A stretch of DNA of 64,000 bases from contig JAFZAH010000023.1 of assembly GCA_017548275.1 (NCBI GenBank), forward strand, positions 159,490 through 223,489, read 5' to 3'. This document shows positions 7,440 through 15,754 of this stretch, in pieces. The notes under the pieces were generated by a model. The model made no database searches, was not told the origin of the DNA, and worked only from the letters and a program-made list of their open reading frames with translations. Position numbers and translations under genes: made by a program. The stretch comes from Prevotella sp. (GTDB taxonomy: Bacteria; Bacteroidota; Bacteroidia; Bacteroidales; Bacteroidaceae). Each line of letters starts with the position of its first letter. Positions within the stretch are counted from its first letter, which is position 1.

Positions 7440-8477
7440 TTATTTATAGAACGTTTTCTCGAAGGCGTGATATTCGTCTTTGCCGAGTATGCAGCGTTTC
7501 CACCATGCGCTGATGAATCCGCAACCGTAGCCGAAGAGTTGTACGAAAGCCGCTCCGATGCTCATGAATCCGATTTTCAGACTCTTGTTGCGGATGGTCG
7601 AGTCGACGAGGATGATGAGGCAGAACAACAGAATGGGCAACCAGGGTGCCGCGCACAGCCAATAGTAACGGTGGGGATCGCAATAGTGCATCATCAGGCG
7701 TCCCACGGCCGAGGTGATGATGAGGGCGATGACGCCGACGGTGAACACCGTGGGCAACAGATGCACCAGTTTCAGCGAGTCGGGGTATTTCTTATATAGG
7801 TTAACGCGCGCGATGCCGCTGTTGTACACCTGTCGGAAAAACTTGCGGAAATCGGTGCGCCGTTTGTGCCATACCCAAGCCTCGGGGAACAGCCGGCAGC
7901 GGTATCCGCCCTTGAAGATGCGGATGCTCAGGTCGATGTCCTCGCCGAAGCGCATCTTGGAGAAACCGCCCAACTCTTGATAGACCTCGCGGCGGATGCC
8001 CATATTGAAGGAGCGGGGATAGAACTTGTCCAGTTTTTTCTTTCCTCCCCGTATGCCCCCGGTAGTGAAGAAACTCGTCATCGCGTATGAGATGGCCTTC
8101 TGCGTGTCGGTGAAGTCGGTGTGTGCGCTGTCGGGACCGCCGAAAGCATCGGCAGGTTCGCGTTGCAACTCGTCTTCCACGGCTTGCAGGTAGCCCTCGG
8201 GCAGCACCACGTCGCTGTCGAGGATGATGATGTATTCACCCTTCGCCCGTTCCGCGCCGTAGTTGCGGCTTTGTCCGGGACCGGAATTCTCTTTGAAAAA
8301 ATAATGTAAGTCGAGTGTGCCGGACAGGCCGTCACACACCGACTTACATGTTTTTTCCGAACCGTCTTCTACGATGATGACCTCGAAGTCATTGAACGTC
8401 TGCTTGGTAAGGCTTACCAACAGTTCTTCAACCTCATCGGGGCGGTTGAAGACGGGTACGATGACCGAATATCTCAT
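7440..8477 (-). CDS. Family 2 glycosyltransferase with C-terminal membrane segments
   Basis: A 345-residue GT-A fold enzyme that would transfer a sugar from a nucleotide sugar; acceptor and product are unknown. The N-terminus YSVIVPVFNRPDEVEELLVSL and the nucleotide-binding run VIIVEDGSEKT are typical of GT2. DXD-like IILDSDVVLP follows at about residues 91-100, and FGEDIDLSIRIF near 180 is the downstream acidic catalytic region. Two hydrophobic segments near residues 245-265 and 278-295 and another near 305-325 suggest membrane anchoring. It lies next to efp on the same strand, with only four bases between them. No other glycan-assembly genes are adjacent. Confidence 0.88.
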   Translation of the reverse strand: MRYSVIVPVFNRPDEVEELLVSLTKQTFNDFEVIIVEDGSEKTCKSVCDGLSGTLDLHYFFKENSGPGQSRNYGAERAKGEYIIILDSDVVLPEGYLQAVEDELQREPADAFGGPDSAHTDFTDTQKAISYAMTSFFTTGGIRGGKKKLDKFYPRSFNMGIRREVYQELGGFSKMRFGEDIDLSIRIFKGGYRCRLFPEAWVWHKRRTDFRKFFRQVYNSGIARVNLYKKYPDSLKLVHLLPTVFTVGVIALIITSAVGRLMMHYCDPHRYYWLCAAPWLPILLFCLIILVDSTIRNKSLKIGFMSIGAAFVQLFGYGCGFISAWWKRCILGKDEYHAFEKTFYK

Positions 8478-8481
8478 CCGT

Positions 8482-9048
8482 TTATTCCTTCACGCGCTGC
8501 AGGTAGGAGCCGTCGCGGGTGTCGACCTGGATGAGGTCGCCCTCGTTGATAAACAGCGGCACGCGAACTTCCACGCCTGTCTCGAGTGTGGCGGGTTTGG
8601 TGGCGTTGGTGGCGGTGTCGCCCTTGATGCCCGGCTCGCTGTGAGTGATGCGCAGGTTCGTCTTCACCGGCATCTCGGCATAGAGAATGGTGTTGGTGTC
8701 AGCGTCGCTGACCACCTCGACGATGTCGCTCTCTTTCATGAAGTCCACGCCGGTGATAAGGTCTTTGGCGATGGGAATCTGGTCGTAGGTCTCTTGGTTC
8801 ATGAAGATGTAGTCCTCACCTTCCATGTAGAGATACTGGTATGAGCGGCGCTCCACGCGCACGTCTTCCAGTGCCTCACCGATATTGAAACGTTTTTCCA
8901 GCACTCGTCCGCTCACCACGTCTTTCAGTGTGGTGCGCATGATGGTGTTACCCTTGCCAGGTTTCACGTGCAGGAAGTCGATGCAGAAATACAACTTGCC
9001 GTCCATGCGGATGCACGTGCCTTTCTTAATGTCTTGTGATTTAATCAT
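8482..9048 (-). CDS. efp: Translation elongation factor P
   Basis: EF-P relieves ribosome stalling at polyproline. The start MIKSQDIKKGTCI, read from base 9048, gives 188 residues, the normal length; an open frame extends upstream but is not EF-P-like and would cross the promoter region. Recognisable parts are the KOW-like N-terminal domain with FLHVKPGKGNTIMRTTLKDV (modification-loop region), the middle OB domain and the C-terminal GVEVRVPLFINEGDLIQVDTRDGSYLQRVKE. It is divergent from rpmH with a -7 box at 9124-9131. Its operon partner downstream is the GT2 gene. Confidence 0.96.
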   Translation of the reverse strand: MIKSQDIKKGTCIRMDGKLYFCIDFLHVKPGKGNTIMRTTLKDVVSGRVLEKRFNIGEALEDVRVERRSYQYLYMEGEDYIFMNQETYDQIPIAKDLITGVDFMKESDIVEVVSDADTNTILYAEMPVKTNLRITHSEPGIKGDTATNATKPATLETGVEVRVPLFINEGDLIQVDTRDGSYLQRVKE

Positions 9049-9123
9049 AATGGTATTTTGTAAATTTGAAAATAATCGTCTATTTAAGTGCCTTCGTGGC
9101 TGTTTTTTGTCAATTTTCAGGTG

Positions 9124-9131
9124 CAAAGTTA
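9124..9131 (-). promoter_or_regulatory. Candidate -7 box of efp
   Basis: Reads TAACTTTG on the minus strand, a full match to TAnnTTTG, 76 bases before the efp start. A weak TTTATG lies about 19 bases farther upstream. Confidence 0.5.
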
Positions 9132-9181
9132 CGGAAAATCCCGAAAAAATCATAAATATTCGCCTAAAAATCACTTAATTC

Positions 9182-9212
9182 TTTGTTATTATAAAAAAAA
9201 TGTGTACTTTTG
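9182..9212 (+). promoter_or_regulatory. Promoter of rpmH (TTTG-N19-TACTTTTG)
   Basis: TTTG at 9182-9185 and TACTTTTG at 9205-9212 give the textbook Bacteroidetes sigma-ABfr promoter with a 19-base spacer, 46 bases before the rpmH start. Confidence 0.8.
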
Positions 9213-9257
9213 CAACCCAAAATGAAAAAATAAAACAAATAAAAATAGAACAAAGCG

Positions 9258-9413
9258 ATGAAAAGAACATTTCAACCCCACAACCGCAGAAGAGTGAACA
9301 AGCACGGTTTCCGCGAGAGAATGGCTACGAAGAATGGCCGCCGCGTATTGGCTTCACGTCGTGCGAAAGGTCGTAAGAAACTGAGCGTTTCTGACGAGTT
9401 TCATGGAAAATAA
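9258..9413 (+). CDS. rpmH: 50S ribosomal protein L34
   Basis: A 51-residue, strongly basic protein beginning [19 protein letters not shown] and ending SVSDEFHGK, which is L34 with its usual KRTFQPxxRRR start and the [17 protein letters not shown] core. It is a structural protein of the large ribosomal subunit. It has a clear promoter upstream and a hairpin terminator downstream, so it appears to be a single-gene transcript. The neighbours are not the dnaA/rnpA genes that accompany rpmH in many other bacteria. The short tail after [10 protein letters not shown] is usual for Bacteroidetes. Confidence 0.97.
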   Translation: MKRTFQPHNRRRVNKHGFRERMATKNGRRVLASRRAKGRKKLSVSDEFHGK

Positions 9414-9442
9414 CCGTCGGTTCATAGGCGAACAGTAAGAGG

Positions 9443-9478
9443 ACAGGAATAGGCACCCGCTTTGTTCCTGTTTTTTTT
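9443..9478 (+). terminator. Terminator of rpmH
   Basis: ACAGGAA at 9443-9449 pairs with TTCCTGT at 9465-9471, and a run of eight T follows at once. Confidence 0.75.
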
Positions 9479-9570
9479 ATGTCTGTTATTTAACGCCTTT
9501 TAACGGTTGTGAGTTCTATAACTCCGCGAAAAGCATTACCTTTGCAAGATGATATAACAGTCTGAAAACA

Positions 9571-10305
9571 ATGAGTGGATTTTTCAAGAAATTTTTGAGC
9601 AAGCATCTGTGGGGCAACCTGTTAGCGATGGCCCTGATTGTCGTTTTGCTCTTCTGGGGCATCACATACGCCATGCAACTATATACTTATCATGGCCGTT
9701 CGGTCGAGATGCCTGATATCGTTCACAAGACTTTTGACCAGGCCGAGGCCACACTCGACAGCCTGGATTTGAGTATTGAGGTGAGCGACACCGGTTATAT
9801 CAAGACGTTGCCGCCCGATTGCATTCTCGAGCAGTCGATATCCGCAGGCGAGGTCATCAAACCCGGACGCGTCATCTATGTGAAAATCAATTCAGCACAT
9901 TCGCCCCTGAAGGCCATTCCCGATATTGCTGACAACAGTTCGCTTCGCGATGCCATCTATCAGTTGGAGACCATCGGATTCAAGCGCATCGGTGTGGAGA
10001 GTGTGCCGGGCGAATACGACTGGGTCTATCGTGTGAAGAGCCGTCACCGTATGTTGAACCCCGGTGATATGCTCTCCACTGAGGATACGCTCTCGCTCGA
10101 GGTGGGCGACGGTTCGCGCGACCAGAGCATCGAGGTGCAGGTGACCGACGCTCCCGTTGACCAGTTCAATGACGATGATGACGAGGTGAAACGCCCGCGT
10201 CCGAAACCGAAGAAGACCGAGGAAGGTGAGGGTGAGCGGCATCATGAGACAGCAGCACCTGCTGCCCCGGCACCACAACCCGCAGCGCCCGCTCCCGCCA
10301 ACTAA
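9571..10305 (+). CDS. Membrane-anchored PASTA-domain protein
   Basis: A 244-residue protein with a short cytoplasmic start, one transmembrane helix (about residues 15-36) and two PASTA domains (about 42-112 and 113-181). The domains show the repeated pattern of 'MPDIVHKTFDQAEATL...' and 'GEVIKPGRVIYVKIN'. The C-terminal tail is charged and Pro/Ala-rich (about 190-244) and ends in PAPAPQPAAPAPAN. PASTA domains bind peptidoglycan or muropeptides in kinases and penicillin-binding proteins; here no kinase or transpeptidase domain is attached, as is common in Bacteroidales. It lies just upstream of the rluD-type gene (10 bases apart) and ddl, so a cell-wall link is plausible but unproven. Confidence 0.88.
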   Translation: MSGFFKKFLSKHLWGNLLAMALIVVLLFWGITYAMQLYTYHGRSVEMPDIVHKTFDQAEATLDSLDLSIEVSDTGYIKTLPPDCILEQSISAGEVIKPGRVIYVKINSAHSPLKAIPDIADNSSLRDAIYQLETIGFKRIGVESVPGEYDWVYRVKSRHRMLNPGDMLSTEDTLSLEVGDGSRDQSIEVQVTDAPVDQFNDDDDEVKRPRPKPKKTEEGEGERHHETAAPAAPAPQPAAPAPAN

Positions 10306-10315
10306 CCGATAGCCC

Positions 10316-11365
10316 ATGACCGATATCAAGACGTTGATAGAAGAACTGGAAGAGGACGACGACCAGCAACTATTTGAACATTTCCGCCTTGAGGTGGATC
10401 CGGGTCAGGTGTCTGTGCGGGTGGATAAGTTCCTCTTCGAACACATGCCCCACTCATCGCGCAACCGGATTCAGCGGGCGGGCGATGCGGGGTTTGTGCA
10501 TGTCAACGGCATACCGGCGAAGAACAGTTACAAGGTGCGCCCGGGCGACGTGGTGACACTGATGCTCGACCGCCCGAAAAACGACACGTCAATCATCCCC
10601 GAAGACATCCCGCTCAATGTGGTGTATGAAGACGATGTGCTGATGGTCATCAATAAACCCGCAGGCATGGTGGTGCATCCCGGATGCGGCAATTTCAACG
10701 GCACGCTGGTCAATGCTGTCGCATGGCATCTGCGCGACCTCGAATCCTACGACCCCAACGACCCTGAAGTGGGTTTGGTACACCGTATCGACAAGGACAC
10801 CAGTGGACTGTTGGTTGTGGCGAAGACCCCTGAGGCAAAGTCGCATCTTGGACTGCAATTCTATAACAAGACCACCCATCGCAGTTACAACGCGTTGGTC
10901 TGGGGCAATTTCACAGATGACGAGGGGCGTATCGAGGGCAATATCGGGCGCGACCCGCACGACCGTCTTCGCATGACCGTGTTCCCGCCCGACTCTGATG
11001 TCGGAAAACCTGCTGTCACCCATTACCGCGTCATGGAGCGTTTCGGCTATGTCACCCTCGTGGAATGTGTCTTGGAGACGGGGCGTACCCACCAGATACG
11101 CGCTCACATGCGCCACATAGGCCATCCGCTGTTCGCCGACGAGCGTTATGGCGGCACGGAGATTCTCCGCGGCGAGCGCAGCAGCAGTTACATGGCGTTT
11201 ATACACAATAGTCTGCAAATATGCCACCGGCAGGCACTCCATGCCCGCACATTGGGTTTCGTGCATCCGGTCACCGGTCAGCAGATGGACTTCACATCGG
11301 AATGGCCCGATGATTTCTCCAAACTCATCTCGCGCTGGCGGGCATACATCAAAGGGAAAGGTTGA
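10316..11365 (+). CDS. rluD: RluD/RluA family 23S rRNA pseudouridine synthase
   Basis: Converts uridines to pseudouridine in large-subunit rRNA. The 349-residue product starts with an acidic stretch, then an S4 RNA-binding domain (about residues 28-90; VRVDKFLFEHMPHSSRNRIQ), then the catalytic domain with VINKPAGMVVHPG and the catalytic motif GLVHRIDKDTSGLL (Asp in HRIDKDTSG, about 157-170). GRTHQIRAHMRHIGHPLFAD near the C-terminus is also typical. The order PASTA-rluD-ddl-acyltransferase on one strand points to an operon. The choice of RluD over other RluA members rests on the S4 domain and is probable rather than proven. Confidence 0.92.
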   Translation: MTDIKTLIEELEEDDDQQLFEHFRLEVDPGQVSVRVDKFLFEHMPHSSRNRIQRAGDAGFVHVNGIPAKNSYKVRPGDVVTLMLDRPKNDTSIIPEDIPLNVVYEDDVLMVINKPAGMVVHPGCGNFNGTLVNAVAWHLRDLESYDPNDPEVGLVHRIDKDTSGLLVVAKTPEAKSHLGLQFYNKTTHRSYNALVWGNFTDDEGRIEGNIGRDPHDRLRMTVFPPDSDVGKPAVTHYRVMERFGYVTLVECVLETGRTHQIRAHMRHIGHPLFADERYGGTEILRGERSSSYMAFIHNSLQICHRQALHARTLGFVHPVTGQQMDFTSEWPDDFSKLISRWRAYIKGKG

Positions 11366-11469
11366 CACCCCACATTTCTCCCGTAGTTTCCTTCCCAATG
11401 CTCCCGTCATTCTCATTTTCTCCCATAATTATCCATTGCTCCCATTACTCCCAAAATCAATATACAATA

Positions 11470-12471
11470 ATGAACTCAACCAAACGTACTATCGCAATTG
11501 TTTGTGGAGGCGACTCGTCGGAACACGACGTCTCATTGCGCTCCGCACAGGGATTGTATTCTTTTTTTGACAAAGACCGTTACAATATTTATATAGTTGA
11601 CATCAAAGGCATGGACTGGCATGTCAACCTCAATGACGGCACATCGACACCTATCGACCGCAATGATTTCTCGTTTGTCGAGGACGGTAAGAAGCGGCTG
11701 TTCGACTATGCCTATATCACCATCCACGGCACACCGGGCGAAAACGGTCTGCTGCAAGGCTATTTCGATCTCATAGGTTTGCCTTATTCCACATCGGGCG
11801 TGCTGGTCGAGGCTATGACCTTCGACAAATTTGTGCTCAATCAGTATCTGCGCGGTTTTGGCGTGAGTGTGGCAGAGAGCCTTCTCGTCCGCCGGGGTTA
11901 TGAGCATCTCGTAAGCGACGACGATATCATGAGCCGTATCGGAATGCCCTGCTTTGTGAAACCCGCCAATGACGGCAGCAGTTTCGGCGTGTCGAAGGTG
12001 AAGAACATTGACCATCTGGCTCCCGCAATGCGCAAAGCCATGATGGAGAGCGACGAGGTGATGGTGGAAGCCTTCCTCGACGGTACGGAAATCACCTGCG
12101 GATGCTATAAGACGAGAGAGAAGAGCGTCATCTTCCCCATCACCGAGGTGGTCACCAGCAACGAGTTTTTCGATTATGACGCCAAGTACAACGGTCAGGT
12201 CGACGAAATCACTCCCGCCCGCATCCCCGAGGAGACTGCTGAGCGTGTGCGCCAGATTACCAGCGCCATATACGATATCCTCCATTGCAACGGCATCATC
12301 CGCGTAGATTATATCATTACCAAGAATGCCGACGGCACAGAGAAAATCAATATGCTGGAGGTGAACACCACCCCGGGCATGACTGCCACCAGTTTCATAC
12401 CCCAGCAGGTGCGTGCCGCCGGACTCGACATCAAAGATGTCCTGACCGATATAGTGGAGAATCAGTTTTAA
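11470..12471 (+). CDS. ddl: D-alanine--D-alanine ligase
   Basis: ATP-dependent ligase that makes D-Ala-D-Ala, the dipeptide that MurF adds to the precursor. The start MNSTKRTIAIVCGGDSSEHD at 11470 gives 333 residues; an open frame begins earlier at 11362, but the extra segment is C/T-rich repeat sequence and lies before the conserved N-terminus. Motifs: GGDSSEHDVSL (about residues 13-23), ITIHGTPGENGLLQGYFDLIGLPYS, the ATP-grasp loop CFVKPANDGSSFGVSKV, and the C-terminal MLEVNTTPGMTATSFIPQQ. It is the third gene of the PASTA-rluD-ddl-acyltransferase cluster. Confidence 0.96.
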   Translation: MNSTKRTIAIVCGGDSSEHDVSLRSAQGLYSFFDKDRYNIYIVDIKGMDWHVNLNDGTSTPIDRNDFSFVEDGKKRLFDYAYITIHGTPGENGLLQGYFDLIGLPYSTSGVLVEAMTFDKFVLNQYLRGFGVSVAESLLVRRGYEHLVSDDDIMSRIGMPCFVKPANDGSSFGVSKVKNIDHLAPAMRKAMMESDEVMVEAFLDGTEITCGCYKTREKSVIFPITEVVTSNEFFDYDAKYNGQVDEITPARIPEETAERVRQITSAIYDILHCNGIIRVDYIITKNADGTEKINMLEVNTTPGMTATSFIPQQVRAAGLDIKDVLTDIVENQF

Positions 12472-12487
12472 GGTATTCACCCAGACA

Positions 12488-12516
12488 CCCACCCCGACCC
12501 TCCCAAAGGGAGGGAG
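12488..12516. repeat. REP-like palindrome between ddl and the acyltransferase gene
   Basis: The copy is in the opposite orientation to most others: CCCACCCCGA then CCCTCCC, AAA, GGGAGGG. Beyond it (12527-12572) lies CCTAGGAGAATCTAGGATGC and CCAGGCCCCAGGAACC, a mirror of the sequence at 6565-6610 near the other REP copy, so the repeat and its flank may have spread together. Confidence 0.7.
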
Positions 12517-12602
12517 ACGCCCTCGTCCTAGGAGAATCTAGGATGCCCCAGGCCCCAGGAACCTTTAAGACCAATGTCCTTTTAACTTCCAAATACCCAC
12601 CC

Positions 12603-13751
12603 ATGAATATACACGATTTTGACGACATCAGGCCTTTTGAGCCCGAGGAATTGCCGGCAGCATTTGACCGTCTGCTGGCCGACCCGCAGTTTATGGCTGT
12701 TTTGCCTTATGTGCTGCCTGCCGTGCCTGTTAACTTGGTGGCGGAAAAGATGCGCGATTGTCATGATAGCCTGGAGTTTCAGAAAACGTTTTGTTACGGT
12801 TTCCTCGTCAACTTGTTGGAAAAGGCAAGTCTCGGGTGCGACATGGATTCCTCGGCGATTGACAATACCCGCCGTTACACCTTTGTGAGCAACCACCGCG
12901 ACATTGTGCTCGATTCGGCGCTGCTCGACAAACTGCTTATCGACGCGGGGTTCACCACCACCTGCGAGATAGCCATCGGTGATAACCTCCTGTCACTGCC
13001 ATGGGTGAAAGACCTCGTCAGGGTCAACAAAGCATTTATCGTGGAGCGTGACCTGCCGCCACGACAACTGCTTATGGCGAGCAAGCGGCTGTCGGAATAC
13101 ATGCACTACGCCATCAGCGAGAAGAACGAGAACATCTGGATCGCACAACGCGAGGGTAGGGCGAAAGACTCCGACGACCGTACGCAGGCTGCCATCCTGA
13201 AGATGATGGCAATGGGCGGCGAGGGTTCGGTCATTGATCGTCTGACAGCGCTACATATCGTGCCATTGGCCATTTCTTACGAGTTTGACCCGTGCGACTA
13301 CCTGAAAGCCAGCGAGTTACAGCAACGGCGGGACATAGAGGGATTCTCCAAAACCAAGATTGAAGATGTCATCAGTATGAAAACGGGCATCATGGGCTAT
13401 AAGGGACACATCCATTACCATTGTGCATCGTGCATCGACGATTACCTGCGTTCGCTTGACCCCGATATGCCCAAGGCCGAACTCTTTGATGCTGTGGCGG
13501 CTCATATCGACAGTGAGATACACCGCCACTACCGTCTCTATCCTGCCAATTTCATCGCACTCGATCTGCTCGAAAACAGCCGGGCACATGCCAACCTTTA
13601 TACGCCCGAGGATGAGACTGCTTTCGCACAATATTTCATGGCACAGATGGGAAAAATCGTACTTCCCCAACCCGACCAGACCTTCCTGCGCGAGCGCATG
13701 CTGACCATGTACGCCAATCCGGCCCGCAACCAAATGAAAGTTCTCTCATAA
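12603..13751 (+). CDS. 1-acyl-glycerol-3-phosphate acyltransferase-like protein (PlsC superfamily)
   Basis: A 382-residue acyltransferase. The start MNIHDFDDIRPFEPEELPAA at 12603 is preferred; an open frame runs back to 12285 but overlaps ddl and the REP repeat. The catalytic HX4D motif is present as NHRDIVLDSALL (about residues 97-108), and FIVERDLPPRQLL resembles block II. It is larger than ordinary PlsC (about 240 residues), with a long C-terminal region of unknown role ending in NPARNQMKVLS. Large family members of this kind are frequent in Bacteroidales after ddl. The specific acyl acceptor is not known. Confidence 0.82.
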   Translation: MNIHDFDDIRPFEPEELPAAFDRLLADPQFMAVLPYVLPAVPVNLVAEKMRDCHDSLEFQKTFCYGFLVNLLEKASLGCDMDSSAIDNTRRYTFVSNHRDIVLDSALLDKLLIDAGFTTTCEIAIGDNLLSLPWVKDLVRVNKAFIVERDLPPRQLLMASKRLSEYMHYAISEKNENIWIAQREGRAKDSDDRTQAAILKMMAMGGEGSVIDRLTALHIVPLAISYEFDPCDYLKASELQQRRDIEGFSKTKIEDVISMKTGIMGYKGHIHYHCASCIDDYLRSLDPDMPKAELFDAVAAHIDSEIHRHYRLYPANFIALDLLENSRAHANLYTPEDETAFAQYFMAQMGKIVLPQPDQTFLRERMLTMYANPARNQMKVLS

Positions 13752-13772
13752 AATATAATAGTCTCTAGTATA

Positions 13773-14483
13773 ATGATGCCAAACTCTCAACATATTACAC
13801 CCTCCCCTCGGGGAGGGATGGGGTGGGGGCTTTTTCTCCTTCTCTTCCTCGCGTCTTGTACCACAGAGAACTATGACACGGGCGACGGCACCTATTCATA
13901 TCTCACCGCTGAGTTTGGCGAGGTTTATACCGGCAGCGATGCGAAGATGCAGCGCTTTGTCAGTGACGATGGTTCCGCTGTTGATTTCTGCGAAGCCTAC
14001 GAGCGCGATTGGGCCAAGACGCCCGACTCGCTTTATCGTGCCTATGTGCTCTACGACGGGAAAGCCGACCGTACCGGACGCCACGAGGCTTTCTCCATCT
14101 CTCAGGTGCCTGTGCTCCAGGTCAAGGATGCGAAAGACTTGAAAGATGACCTCGCTGATGACCCGATAGTCTGGGAGAGTATATGGGAAAGTCACAACCA
14201 CCGCTACCTGAACCTCTCATTGCGGGTGATGATGGGCGACACGGGTCAGGATAAAGTGTTGCAGAAGGTGGGCGTGGTCTGCGAGGAGACCATTGACCGC
14301 GGCGACGGCACCCATGAGCACCACCTTCGTCTTTATCATGACCAGAACGGTGTGCCCGAGTATTATTCCGCCTCGACGTACGTCAGCATACCTCTCGACG
14401 GTTATCAGTCTGGCGATGAAATCGTTCTGACCATTAAAACCTACGACGGCGATGTCACCCGCCACATCACGTTAACCAAATAA
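13773..14483 (+). CDS. Small lipoprotein, NigD-like; signal peptide partly encoded by a REP repeat
   Basis: A 236-residue predicted lipoprotein. The hydrophobic segment GLFLLLFLASC ends in a lipobox with Cys29 (Cys14 if the internal ATG at 13818 is used). After it comes TTENYDTGDGTYSYLTAEFGEVYTG, then an all-beta-looking domain ending in GDVTRHITLTK. The shape resembles the NigD-like lipoproteins of Bacteroidales, but I cannot confirm this. Residues about 10-19 (PSPRGGMGWG) are encoded by the REP palindrome at 13800-13829, so the start region has been built from or invaded by the repeat. The GGGAGGG before ATG13818 could mimic a ribosome-binding site. Confidence 0.6.
   Translation: MMPNSQHITPSPRGGMGWGLFLLLFLASCTTENYDTGDGTYSYLTAEFGEVYTGSDAKMQRFVSDDGSAVDFCEAYERDWAKTPDSLYRAYVLYDGKADRTGRHEAFSISQVPVLQVKDAKDLKDDLADDPIVWESIWESHNHRYLNLSLRVMMGDTGQDKVLQKVGVVCEETIDRGDGTHEHHLRLYHDQNGVPEYYSASTYVSIPLDGYQSGDEIVLTIKTYDGDVTRHITLTK
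13800..13829. repeat. REP-like palindrome inside the lipoprotein signal-peptide region
   Basis: CCCTCCCC, TC, GGGGAGGG, then ATGGGGTGGGGG. It is in frame with the coding sequence of the lipoprotein and contains an ATG that could serve as its start. Confidence 0.8.
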
Positions 14484-14797
14484 AAAGGTAAAAGAGTCTC
14501 TCATTAAAGTATTAAAACAATTGGTATAATTCATTCTGTACATTCTTTCATTGTGGTGAATTATACCAATTGTTCTTATTTCTTTCCTAATCAAAATCCG
14601 CTAATCCGTTGTCTCTATGGATTAGGGTTTAGAGTTTAGGGTTTAGTGTCCTATTAGGGGAGTACTCTTTTGCTCTTTGCTCCTTTCCCTCTATCAATTA
14701 CAATCCGTCTAATCCGTCAAATCCGTTGTCTTTTTTTGTATTCGTAAAATTCGCTTAATTCGTAGTCGCAAATAAACGTCGGGTGGGTAGTGACTTC
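14484..14797. other. Gene-free gap with a perfect 18-bp hairpin and low-complexity repeats
   Basis: AACAATTGGTATAATTCA (14516-14533) and its exact inverse TGAATTATACCAATTGTT (14557-14574) enclose a 23-base loop; a pyrimidine-rich run follows, so the hairpin may be a terminator or a small inverted-repeat element. The rest has iterated TAATCCG(T/C) motifs (14590-14770) and AGGGTTTAG repeats near 14625-14650. I see no coding sequence. Confidence 0.6.
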
Positions 14798-15754
14798 TTA
14801 AGGTTTCAGTCGTGCTGAGAGTTTTTTCAGCATATCTTGAGTCATGCGGGTAATGTCGTAGTTCGGGGCCCATCCCCATTCGCGCCGTGCGCAGGTGTCG
14901 TCCATCTTGTCGGGCCAACTCTCCGCGATACTTTGTTTGAGCGGGTCCACATCGTATTCCATTTCAAACTCCGGCTTGTATTTCTTGATTTCAGCGTAAA
15001 TCGTTTCCGGGGCGAAACTCATGGCAGCCACGTTGAAACCGTTGCGGTGAACTAGGCGTTTGGGGTTCGCCTCCATCAGCATGATAGCCGCATTGAGTGC
15101 GTCGGGCATGTACATCATGTCGAGCAGTGTTCCTTTTTTCAACGGGCAGATGAATTTCTCGCCTCTTACCGCACTGTAGAAGATATCGACAGCATAGTCG
15201 GTGGTGCCGCCGCCCGGAGGGGTGATGTATGAGATAATGCCCGGGAAGCGTACCGAACGGGTATCCACACCGTATTTATGAAAATAATAGGTGCTGAGCA
15301 GTTCGGTCGTCACCTTCGACACTCCGTAGATGGTGCGCGGGCGCTGGATGGTGTCTTGAGGCGTACGCGTGTGAGGTGTGGTCAGGCCGAATGAGCCGAT
15401 GCTCGACGGCGTGAACACAGCGCAGTGCTCCTCGCGAGCCACCTCGAGGATGTTCCACAGTCCGTCGATGCCGATTTTCCATGCCAGACGCGGCTTTGAC
15501 TCCGCCACCACCGACAGCAGGGCTGCCAGGTTGTAGATGGCATCGATGTCATACTTCTTGACCACTTCGCTAATCATCTCGCCGTCGGTCACATCTGCCA
15601 TCGCCGAGGGACCTGACTCCTTCAGTTCGCCTTTGGGCTCTGCGCCTTTGATGTATCCGGCAACAACATGTTCATTCCCGTAACGTTTCCGTAATTCCAT
15701 CGTCAGTTCCGAGCCAATCTGCCCTGTAGAACCGATGACCAAGATATTTTTCAT
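14798..15754 (-). CDS. L-threonine 3-dehydrogenase, SDR (epimerase-like) type
   Basis: Oxidises L-threonine with NAD+ to 2-amino-3-ketobutyrate, which Kbl then splits with CoA to glycine and acetyl-CoA. The start MKNILVIGSTGQIGSELTMEL at 15754 gives 318 residues; the open frame continues upstream but the Rossmann motif GSTGQIGSEL (about residues 8-17) must lie near the N-terminus. Other marks are NLAALLS (about 81-87), the YGVSK catalytic tyrosine-lysine (YxxxK, near 145), SVRFPGIISY, and WPDKMDDTCARREWGW near the C-terminus. This is the short-chain enzyme, unrelated to the zinc Tdh of Escherichia coli. Its divergent neighbour kbl supports the assignment over generic UDP-sugar epimerase. Confidence 0.9.
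   Translation of the reverse strand: MKNILVIGSTGQIGSELTMELRKRYGNEHVVAGYIKGAEPKGELKESGPSAMADVTDGEMISEVVKKYDIDAIYNLAALLSVVAESKPRLAWKIGIDGLWNILEVAREEHCAVFTPSSIGSFGLTTPHTRTPQDTIQRPRTIYGVSKVTTELLSTYYFHKYGVDTRSVRFPGIISYITPPGGGTTDYAVDIFYSAVRGEKFICPLKKGTLLDMMYMPDALNAAIMLMEANPKRLVHRNGFNVAAMSFAPETIYAEIKKYKPEFEMEYDVDPLKQSIAESWPDKMDDTCARREWGWAPNYDITRMTQDMLKKLSARLKP

Noticed and set aside
12285-12602. N-terminal extension of the acyltransferase
   Set aside because: It overlaps ddl and runs through a REP palindrome; the conserved protein begins at 12603.
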